Positions 1 through 9,288 of a stretch of 43,794 nt of DNA are shown piece after piece (within the stretch, counting starts at the first letter, position 1; each line of letters starts with the position of its first letter). The position numbers and the translations under genes were made by a program. Under the pieces are notes generated by a model, which had not been told where the DNA came from, did no database searches, and saw nothing but the letters and a program-made list of their open reading frames with translations. Source of the DNA: Streptomyces sp. CBMA29 (GTDB lineage Bacteria; Actinomycetota; Actinomycetes; Streptomycetales; Streptomycetaceae). The stretch lies in assembly GCF_014596445.1 (NCBI RefSeq), contig NZ_MECL01000154.1, forward strand, positions 1 to 43,794, read 5' to 3'.

Positions 1-3209
<3,209 letters not shown>

Positions 3210-3219
3210 TCCGGCCCCG

Positions 3220-3253
3220 CGTGGCCCGCGCCCTGCCCCGGGCGCGGGCCACG
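3220..3253 (+). terminator. Hairpin terminator after rne
   Basis: A perfect 14-bp inverted repeat (3220-3233 with 3240-3253) with a 6-nt loop starts 11 bases after the rne stop. There is no T-tract, as is usual in Streptomyces. A second, weaker inverted repeat (3260-3268 with 3287-3295, 9 bp) follows. Confidence 0.75.
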
Positions 3254-3305
3254 CGCGTTGTGCCCCGCAGGGGCGCGGGTCTCGCGGCGGGGCACCATAG
3301 CGGAT

Positions 3306-3334
3306 TTGACCGGGCCGGAGGCCCTCCGTAGTCT
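3306..3334 (+). promoter_or_regulatory. Sigma70/HrdB-type promoter for rplU-rpmA
   Basis: TTGACC (3306-3311), a 17-bp spacer, and TAGTCT (3329-3334) match the housekeeping consensus well. The promoter lies just after the rne terminator. It would start a transcript near 3341, giving a leader of about 120 nt before rplU. Confidence 0.75.
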
Positions 3335-3340
3335 TGACCT

Positions 3341-3462
3341 TCGGCGTTTGTGCGCCCACTTCTGAGCAAATCCCTCCCGGTCCGCCGGGAGAGGCCCCCC
3401 GCGCACCATCGGGACGGCTGGCATCAGGGGTCCGATTTCAAGAGCGAGAGAGTGAGATCCGC
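3341..3462 (+). promoter_or_regulatory. 5' leader of rplU-rpmA with a stable hairpin
   Basis: The inferred leader contains a 7-bp hairpin with a TCCG loop (3374-3380 with 3385-3391) and a purine-rich GAGAGAGTGAGA stretch (3445-3456) serving as the ribosome-binding region. Autoregulatory leaders are known for many ribosomal-protein operons. I cannot match this one to a named class by eye. Confidence 0.4.
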
Positions 3463-3783
3463 GTGTACGCAATCGTGCGTAGCGGTGGTCGTCAGCACAA
3501 GGTGGCTGTCGGCGACATCGTTGAGGTTGACAAGATTCCCACGGGCAAGGTGGGCGACGCGATCGAGCTCTCGACGCTGCTCGTCGTCGACGGCGAGGCC
3601 GTCACCAGCGACCCGTGGGTGCTGGCCGGTGTCAAGGTCGAGGCCGAAATCGTGGACCACCACAAGGGCCAGAAGATCGACATCCTGCGCTACAAGAACA
3701 AGACCGGCTACCGCCGTCGCCAGGGTCACCGCCAGCAGTACACGGCGCTGAAGATCACCGGCATCCCCACGGCTGCGAAGTAA
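3463..3783 (+). CDS. rplU: 50S ribosomal protein L21
   Basis: 106 aa starting MYAIVRSGGRQHKVAVGD. L21 is an early-binding 50S protein that contacts 23S rRNA. The whole protein matches the family, including the conserved GRRQGHRQQYT-like C-terminal region (here YRRRQGHRQQYTALKI). I chose the GTG at 3463 because the L21 fold starts exactly there and a purine-rich SD precedes it. An upstream in-frame extension to 3334 would include promoter DNA and has no L21 similarity. It sits 14 bp before rpmA in a two-gene operon, the usual bacterial order rplU-rpmA-obg. Confidence 0.97.
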   Translation: MYAIVRSGGRQHKVAVGDIVEVDKIPTGKVGDAIELSTLLVVDGEAVTSDPWVLAGVKVEAEIVDHHKGQKIDILRYKNKTGYRRRQGHRQQYTALKITGIPTAAK

Positions 3784-3797
3784 GGGACTGAGGAGAG

Positions 3798-4052
3798 ATG
3801 GCACACAAGAAGGGCGCATCGTCCACTCGGAACGGGCGCGACTCCAATGCTCAGATGCTCGGCGTCAAGCGCTTCGGCGGCCAGGTCGTCAACGCCGGTG
3901 AGATCATCGTCCGCCAGCGCGGCACCCACTTCCACCCCGGCTCCGGCGTCGGCATCGGCAAGGACGACACGCTGTTCGCCCTCTCCGCCGGTGCGGTCGA
4001 GTTCGGCACCAAGCGTGGGCGTCGTGTAGTGAACATCGTTCCGGCCGCCTGA
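3798..4052 (+). CDS. rpmA: 50S ribosomal protein L27
   Basis: 84 aa starting MAHKKGASSTRNGRDS, the family signature. L27 reaches the peptidyl-transferase centre with its N-terminal tail and helps position tRNA substrates. The tail starts directly with AHKKG, so there is no cleavable Firmicutes-type N-terminal extension. The SD GAGGAG (3790-3795) is 2 bp from the ATG, slightly close. The gene is transcribed with rplU and ends before a strong terminator. Length and sequence are standard. Confidence 0.98.
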   Translation: MAHKKGASSTRNGRDSNAQMLGVKRFGGQVVNAGEIIVRQRGTHFHPGSGVGIGKDDTLFALSAGAVEFGTKRGRRVVNIVPAA

Positions 4053-4094
4053 CTGCTCAGTCACCTGGCACCGTAGAGCGACACAGTTTCACCT

Positions 4095-4142
4095 CCGAGG
4101 GCGGACCTCGCTTCCCGACCAGGGAAGCGGGGCCGCCCTCGG
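4095..4142 (+). terminator. Terminator after rpmA
   Basis: A long hairpin pairs CCGAGGGCGG...CGCTTCCC with GGGAAGCG...CCGCCCTCGG around a 5-nt loop, with one bulge. It separates rplU-rpmA from obg. A direct repeat CACCACCCCGT (4181-4191 and 4201-4211) follows in the obg upstream region, and TTGGAA-16-TACCGC (4154-4181) is a possible weak obg promoter. Confidence 0.75.
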
Positions 4143-4230
4143 CGTGTTACGTCTTGGAACGCGTGAAAGCGCGCGTACCGCACCACCCCGTGCACACCCG
4201 CACCACCCCGTACGTATCTGGAGGAATGCC

Positions 4231-5673
4231 ATGACCACCTTCGTGGACCGCGTCGAGCTGCATGTCGCCGCGGGTAACGGAGGCCACGGCTGCGCCTCCG
4301 TTCACCGGGAGAAGTTCAAGCCGCTGGGCGGCCCCGACGGCGGGAACGGCGGCCGGGGCGGCGACGTGATCCTCGTCGTCGACCAGGACGTCACCACGCT
4401 GCTCGACTACCACCACAGCCCGCACCGCAAGGCGACCAACGGCAAGCCCGGCGAGGGCGGCAACCGGTCGGGCAAGGAGGGTACGGACCTGGTGCTGCCG
4501 GTGCCAGACGGCACGGTGGTGCAGGACAAGGACGGCAATGTGCTGGCCGACCTCGTCGGCCAGGGCACCACCTTCATCGCGGGCCAAGGCGGTCGCGGCG
4601 GCCTCGGCAACGCGGCGCTGGCCTCAGCTCGCCGCAAGGCGCCCGGCTTCGCGCTGCTCGGCGAGCCCGGCGTGGCGCGGGACATCGTCCTGGAACTGAA
4701 GACGGTCGCCGACGTGGCGCTGGTCGGCTACCCGAGCGCGGGCAAGTCCTCGCTGATCTCGGTGCTGTCGGCCGCCAAGCCGAAGATCGCCGACTACCCG
4801 TTCACCACGCTGGTGCCCAACCTCGGTGTGGTGACGGCCGGTTCGACCGTCTACACGATCGCGGACGTACCGGGTCTGATTCCCGGTGCCAGCCAGGGCA
4901 AGGGCCTCGGCCTGGAGTTCCTGCGGCACGTCGAGCGCTGCTCGGTGCTCGTGCACGTGCTGGACACCGCGACGCTGGAGTCCGACCGCGACCCCGCCAG
5001 CGACCTCGACATCATCGAGGAGGAACTGCGGGCGTACGGCGGCGGGTTGGAGGACCGGCCGCGGCTGATCGTGCTCAACAAGATCGACGTGCCCGACGGG
5101 CGCGACCTCGCCGAGATCATCAGGCCGGAGCTGGAGAGCCGCGGCTACCAGGTCTTCGAGGTGTCGGCCGTCTCCCACGAGGGGCTGCGCGAGCTGTCGT
5201 TCGCCCTGGCGAAGATCGTCGCCGAGACGCGGGCCGCCAAGCCGGTGGAGGAGTCCACCCGCGTCGTCATCCGCCCGCAGGCCGTCGACGACGCCGGGTT
5301 CACCGTCACCCACGACGGCGAGAGCCTGTACCGCGTGCACGGCGAGAAGCCCGAACGCTGGGTGCGCCAGACCGACTTCTCCAACGACGAGGCCGTCGGC
5401 TACCTCGCCGACCGTCTCAACCGCCTCGGCGTCGAGGACGCCCTCCTCAAGGCCGGCGCCAACGCCGGCGACGCCGTCGCCATCGGCCCCGACGAGGACG
5501 CCGTCGTCTTCGACTGGGAGCCCAGCATGGCCGCCGGCGCCGAAATGCTCGGCCGCCGCGGCGAGGATCACCGTTTCGACGCCCCGCGCGCCGCCGTCAC
5601 CCGCCGCCGCGACAAGCAGGCCGAGCGCGACGACGCCGAAGAGGAGTACCAGGGCTTCGACCCGTTCAAGTAG
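4231..5673 (+). CDS. obg: GTPase Obg/CgtA
   Basis: 480 aa. Obg is an essential GTPase linked to 50S assembly, growth control and, in Streptomyces, the onset of aerial growth. The N-terminal Obg fold is glycine-rich (GNGGHGC, GGNGGRGGDV). The G domain has G1 GYPSAGKSS (residues 166-174), G3 DVPGL (212-216) and G4 NKID (283-286). The C-terminal OCT domain runs from about residue 350 and ends in a Streptomyces-type tail. The ATG at 4231 has SD GGAGG (4220-4224). A longer in-frame start at 4144 would encode a non-Obg extension and is rejected. The gene follows rpmA as in most bacteria, but behind a terminator. Confidence 0.97.
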   Translation: MTTFVDRVELHVAAGNGGHGCASVHREKFKPLGGPDGGNGGRGGDVILVVDQDVTTLLDYHHSPHRKATNGKPGEGGNRSGKEGTDLVLPVPDGTVVQDKDGNVLADLVGQGTTFIAGQGGRGGLGNAALASARRKAPGFALLGEPGVARDIVLELKTVADVALVGYPSAGKSSLISVLSAAKPKIADYPFTTLVPNLGVVTAGSTVYTIADVPGLIPGASQGKGLGLEFLRHVERCSVLVHVLDTATLESDRDPASDLDIIEEELRAYGGGLEDRPRLIVLNKIDVPDGRDLAEIIRPELESRGYQVFEVSAVSHEGLRELSFALAKIVAETRAAKPVEESTRVVIRPQAVDDAGFTVTHDGESLYRVHGEKPERWVRQTDFSNDEAVGYLADRLNRLGVEDALLKAGANAGDAVAIGPDEDAVVFDWEPSMAAGAEMLGRRGEDHRFDAPRAAVTRRRDKQAERDDAEEEYQGFDPFK

Positions 5674-5681
5674 CCGCCCGG

Positions 5682-5717
5682 GTCAGCGCGTGAGGGGGTG
5701 ACTCCTTACGCGCTGAC
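5682..5717. terminator. Bidirectional terminator between obg and the gtrA-like gene
   Basis: GTCAGCGCGT (5682-5691) pairs perfectly with ACGCGCTGAC (5708-5717), and the stem extends inward through GAGG/CCTT with a wobble pair. It lies between two convergent genes and overlaps the last codons of the minus-strand gene, so it can serve both. Confidence 0.75.
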
Positions 5718-6113
5718 GTCCGCGGGGGCCGGGGTGAGGATGCGGCGGCTCAGCAGGTAGGTGAAGGGGATGGCGGCTGCCGCGGCGGCCAGCGGGGCGA
5801 TCTTGTCGTTCATGCCCGCCCACTCCACGAGGGCGTAGACGCCGACGCTCGTGACCACGTAATTGGTCAGGTTGGTCAGCGGGAAGAGCAGGAACTTCCG
5901 CCAGGTGGGCCGCGTCCGGTACGTGAAGTACGTGTTCAGGAAGAACGACCCGATCATGCTGAGCACGAACGCCAGGGTGTACGCGGCGAAGTACGGCATC
6001 CACGGGTGCAGGGCCAGGTAGAAGCCGTAGAAGGTGGCGGTGTTGACCCCGCCCACGAGGGCGAACCGCACGATCTGGAGCAGTTGCGGTGAGCGGGTGC
6101 CTGCCAGGCTCAA
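5706..6113 (-). CDS. GtrA-family membrane protein
   Basis: 135 aa with four hydrophobic segments and the GtrA-type opening (VRFALVGGVNTATFYGFYL). GtrA-like proteins are thought to help flip or present polyprenyl-phosphate-linked sugars made by a partner GT2. The adjacent upstream gene is exactly such a GT2. The TTG start at 6113 overlaps the TGA of the GT2 gene (TTGA), and GGAG sits 5 nt upstream, so the two are probably translationally coupled. A GTG 14 codons in could also start a shorter form. The role in wall or surface glycosylation is inferred from the pairing. Confidence 0.85.
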   Translation of the reverse strand: MSLAGTRSPQLLQIVRFALVGGVNTATFYGFYLALHPWMPYFAAYTLAFVLSMIGSFFLNTYFTYRTRPTWRKFLLFPLTNLTNYVVTSVGVYALVEWAGMNDKIAPLAAAAAAIPFTYLLSRRILTPAPADVSA

Positions 6114-7105
6114 CGGATCTCCATCCGGGGCAGCGACGCGCTCGTCGGTGCGGCGCCGGCCTGCCGTGCCACCCCGAAGGCCCGCGGCGCGTTCGTCTCC
6201 TTGACCAGGAAGTGCGGCCGTCGCTTGGTCTCGTAGTAGATGCGCCCAATGTACTCGCCTATCAACCCCAGCATCAGCATCTGGAGCCCGCCCAGACCGA
6301 CGACGGCGACGAGCAGCGTCACATAACCGGGCGCGTCAGGCCCCTTGATCATCGCCATGACGGTGACGACCACGGCATACGCCGCCGCGATGGCACTGAG
6401 CGCCATTCCGAGATAGATGGCCAGCCGCAGCGGCCGGTTGTTGAACGAGATCAGCCCGTCCATGCCGTAATTGATGAGCGCGCCGAAGTGCCACTTCGTC
6501 TCGCCCGCCTCACGCGCGGCGTTGCGGTAGTCGAACGTGACGGTGTCGAAGCCGATCCAGGAGAAAAGGCCCTTGGAGAAGCGGTTGTACTCCGGCATGG
6601 CGAGCAGCGCGTCGACCGCGCGCCGCGACAGCAGCCGGAAGTCCCCGACGCCGTCGGTCAGTTCGACGTCCACCCACTTGTTGATCATCCGGTAGTACAG
6701 CCGGCTGGCGGCCGTGCGCAGCTTCTTGTCGCCCTCGCGGGTGCGCCGCGCGATCACCTGGTCGTGCCCGGCGCGGTGCAGCTCCAGCATGCGCGCGATC
6801 AGCTCCGGCGGGTGCTGGAGGTCGGCGTCCATCACGACCACCGCGTCCCCGGTCGTCTCCTTGAGCCCGGCCAGGATGCCCGCCTCCTTGCCGAAGTTCC
6901 GGCTGAAGGACACGTATCGCGTGCTCGCCTCGCGGTTCTCGGCCAGGGCCCGCAGCCGTTCCAGCGTACGGTCGGAGCTGCCGTCGTCGACGTAGCACAG
7001 CTCGTAATCGACGGAGAGCGCCGTGAGGGTCTCCCGGATGCGTACGTCGAAGAGCTCGATCACGGCTTCTTCGTTGTAGCAGGGAACTACGATCGACAGT
7101 CGCAT
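6110..7105 (-). CDS. Family 2 glycosyltransferase, polyprenyl-phosphate sugar synthase type (GtrB/DPM1-like)
   Basis: 331 aa. The N-terminal GT-A fold starts RLSIVVPCYNEE and has the metal-binding DADLQHPPEL motif and SFSRNFGKEAGI, typical of GtrB/ArnC/dolichol-P-mannose synthase-like enzymes. These load a sugar from an NDP-sugar onto undecaprenyl phosphate at the inner membrane face. Two C-terminal membrane helices follow (around LRLAIYLGMALSAIAAAYAV and TLLVAVVGLGGLQMLMLGLI). I chose the ATG at 7105 because the catalytic fold begins there; an in-frame GTG at 7168 would add 21 residues of no recognised sequence. Coupled to the GtrA-like gene downstream. The sugar transferred is unknown. Confidence 0.9.
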   Translation of the reverse strand: MRLSIVVPCYNEEAVIELFDVRIRETLTALSVDYELCYVDDGSSDRTLERLRALAENREASTRYVSFSRNFGKEAGILAGLKETTGDAVVVMDADLQHPPELIARMLELHRAGHDQVIARRTREGDKKLRTAASRLYYRMINKWVDVELTDGVGDFRLLSRRAVDALLAMPEYNRFSKGLFSWIGFDTVTFDYRNAAREAGETKWHFGALINYGMDGLISFNNRPLRLAIYLGMALSAIAAAYAVVVTVMAMIKGPDAPGYVTLLVAVVGLGGLQMLMLGLIGEYIGRIYYETKRRPHFLVKETNAPRAFGVARQAGAAPTSASLPRMEIR

Positions 7106-7511
7106 GAGATCACTTTCGGCGCCGTACGCGGATGCAGGGCGAGCGCGGTCTGCGGGCGGATCCGTCACGCGTATTCCGCACGTGATCCCGCACGTGATCC
7201 CGCACGCTCTGCGTCAGCGTAGGACGGCCTGTGGCCCTGCTTTGGGCGCCGAACAAGGCGTCGGGGAAAGTTATGCGAAGCGCCCATGAGGCTCAATGCA
7301 GAATTCACCCAACTATGGGCAACCGAATTCCTGATTCCGCATCACATGTTCCGGTGCGCCCATCCGAGTTCCGCGCGGGTATACCGCACGCGGCCCCTTG
7401 GAGAACGCAAGGCATACTTGAGGTATCGGCCCGGACCACCGTGCGGGCCGTCGTCGTACGTCAACGGCCCGCGTCGCGGCGGGCCCCGCAATCGATGAGG
7501 AGCCGCCCGCC
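7106..7511. other. Divergent intergenic region with short repeats
   Basis: About 400 bp between the minus-strand GT2 and the plus-strand Stealth gene, AT-richer than its surroundings. It must hold both promoters, but I see no clear -35/-10 pair. It contains a tandem 12-bp repeat (7176-7206) and SD GAGGAG (7497-7502) for the Stealth gene. No convincing gene is seen inside it. Confidence 0.6.
7176..7206. repeat. 12-bp tandem repeat CCGCACGTGATC, about 2.5 copies
   Basis: Copies at 7176-7187 and 7188-7199 are identical and a third is partial (7200-7206). Each full copy contains the palindrome CACGTG, so the array could be a regulator binding site. Confidence 0.7.
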
Positions 7512-9275
7512 GTGCGTAATCCCGAGGCACCCCGACTGCTGGGGGTCTACCGACGAGCAGTACCGGAGAGCGCCCGACGGAAGATCGCCTCCCGCGTCGA
7601 CTCGGACTTGCGCAAGCAGGTGAAGCTGCGCATCGCGGGCGCGACCGCCGCCGCCGAGCGGGCCAGGGCGGCCAGGGTCGGCAAGCGCCACCAGGCGCTG
7701 GTGGACCGTCCGGACCGCACGGTGATCACGGTCAACCGCGAGGCGAAGGTCGCGCTGATCGTCCCCGGCGTGACCCCGCTGGCGGCCCGCAGGGCCAACC
7801 TCGACGCGGTCCTCGGCTGCCTGTCGGCGGCCGGTCTCGACCACTTCTGCGTACGGGGCCGCTCGCACACCGCCTCGGCCGTGGCCGTCCACGAGAGCGA
7901 CCGGGAGGCGGTGCTCGCCGCGCTGACCGCGCTGTGCGCCGAGGAGCCCGGCTACGTGACCGCGGTCAAGGGGAACTCCCCGGTGCCCGAGGAGTCGCTG
8001 CCGGGCTACGAGCAGCCGTCCTGGCGCCGTCTGACGGGTGCCGGGGTCTTCCGCCTCACCTGGTACCGCACCGACGAGAGCAAGGGCCTGGCGCTCGGCA
8101 CCCGCTACGGCTGCGACATCGAGTTCTGGCGCGAGGAGGACGGCGCGCTCGTGGCGCCGCGCCCCGGCAAATTCGCCGATGCCGTCCCGGCCGACGCCAA
8201 GACCGTGCAGGCGCCCGAGGCGTTCTTCACCGACCTCGCGCCGCGCGACACCGGCGCGGGCCCGCGCTTCGAGGTCCGTACCCGCGAGCACTTCGCGATC
8301 CACACCACCGGCGAGATCCGCTTCCCGGTCGACGTCGTCTACACCTGGGTGGACGGCGCGGACCCGGCGTGGCTGCGCCGCCGCGCGGACTTCACCGGCG
8401 AGGCGTACCACGACGAGGCGGCCAACGCGGCGCGCTACCTCAGCCGTGACGAACTGCGGTATTCACTGCGCTCGTTGCACATGTACGCGCCCTGGGTCCG
8501 GAAGATCTTCCTGGTCACCGACGACCAGACACCGTCCTGGCTGAAGACCGACCACCCCGGCATCGAGGTGGTCAGCCACCGGCAGATCTTCCGCTCGCCC
8601 GGCTCGCTGCCGACCTTCAACTCGCATGCCATCGAGAGCCAACTGCACCACATCGAGGGCCTGTCGGAGCACTTCCTGTACTTCAACGACGACGTGCTGC
8701 TCGGCAACGAGGTGACGCCGCAGGACTTCTTCCTCGCCAACGGCCTGACGAAGTTCTTCCCCTCACCCGCGCTGGTGCCGCTGGGCGAGAAGACGGAGGC
8801 CGACCCGCCGGTCGCGGCGGCCGGGAAGAACAACCGGCGGCTGATCGAGGAGCGTTACGGCGCGGTGCTCGTGCAGAAGATGAAGCACATGCCGCACGCC
8901 CTGCGGCGCAGCGTCCTGGACGAGATCGAGGACGAGTTCGCCGCCGAGTACCGGCACACCGAGTCCAGCCACTTCCGCAGCATGGACGACATCTCCATCG
9001 CCTCGTCGCTGCACCACTACTACGCCTTCCACACCAGGCGCGCGATCCCGTCCAGCGACCTGCCGTACACCTACCTGGACCTGACCCACCCGTGGACCGA
9101 GACCCGGCTCGGCCGGCTGCTCGCCAACCGCGACAAGACCGTCTTCTGCATCAACGACACGGTCTCGACGGAGAACGACGCGACCGGCCAGAAGGACCTG
9201 ATCACCCCGTTCCTCGACGCGTACTTCCCGGTGCCGAGCCCCTTCGAGAAGGACACGGACCGGGAAGTGCGCTGA
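7512..9275 (+). CDS. Stealth-family sugar-phosphate transferase
   Basis: 587 aa. Stealth proteins transfer a hexose-1-phosphate (classically GlcNAc-1-P) from a UDP-sugar onto a glycan, creating phosphodiester-linked polymers; they are related to eukaryotic GlcNAc-1-phosphotransferase. CR1 is VDVVYTWVDGADPAW (about residue 275). CR2 covers RDELRYSLRSLHMYAPW through IFLVTDDQTPSW, FNSHAIESQLHHIEGLSEHF and NDDV. CR3/CR4 motifs KFFPSPALVPLG, KNNRRLIEERYG and SIASSLHHYYAFHT follow. The first 270 residues form a separate domain also found in the fused paralogue at 9289-12105. The GTG at 7512 has SD GAGGAG. It converges on that paralogue with a 13-bp gap. The role in making a wall or capsule glycopolymer is inferred; the substrate is unknown. 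Confidence 0.9.
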   Translation: MRNPEAPRLLGVYRRAVPESARRKIASRVDSDLRKQVKLRIAGATAAAERARAARVGKRHQALVDRPDRTVITVNREAKVALIVPGVTPLAARRANLDAVLGCLSAAGLDHFCVRGRSHTASAVAVHESDREAVLAALTALCAEEPGYVTAVKGNSPVPEESLPGYEQPSWRRLTGAGVFRLTWYRTDESKGLALGTRYGCDIEFWREEDGALVAPRPGKFADAVPADAKTVQAPEAFFTDLAPRDTGAGPRFEVRTREHFAIHTTGEIRFPVDVVYTWVDGADPAWLRRRADFTGEAYHDEAANAARYLSRDELRYSLRSLHMYAPWVRKIFLVTDDQTPSWLKTDHPGIEVVSHRQIFRSPGSLPTFNSHAIESQLHHIEGLSEHFLYFNDDVLLGNEVTPQDFFLANGLTKFFPSPALVPLGEKTEADPPVAAAGKNNRRLIEERYGAVLVQKMKHMPHALRRSVLDEIEDEFAAEYRHTESSHFRSMDDISIASSLHHYYAFHTRRAIPSSDLPYTYLDLTHPWTETRLGRLLANRDKTVFCINDTVSTENDATGQKDLITPFLDAYFPVPSPFEKDTDREVR

Positions 9276-9288
9276 GAACAGGGCAGGT

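Noticed and set aside
3334..3462. N-terminal extension of L21
   Set aside because: It starts within the -10 of the promoter and has no L21 similarity.
4144..4230. Upstream start for obg
   Set aside because: The extra 29 residues match no Obg family sequence; ATG 4231 has a good SD.
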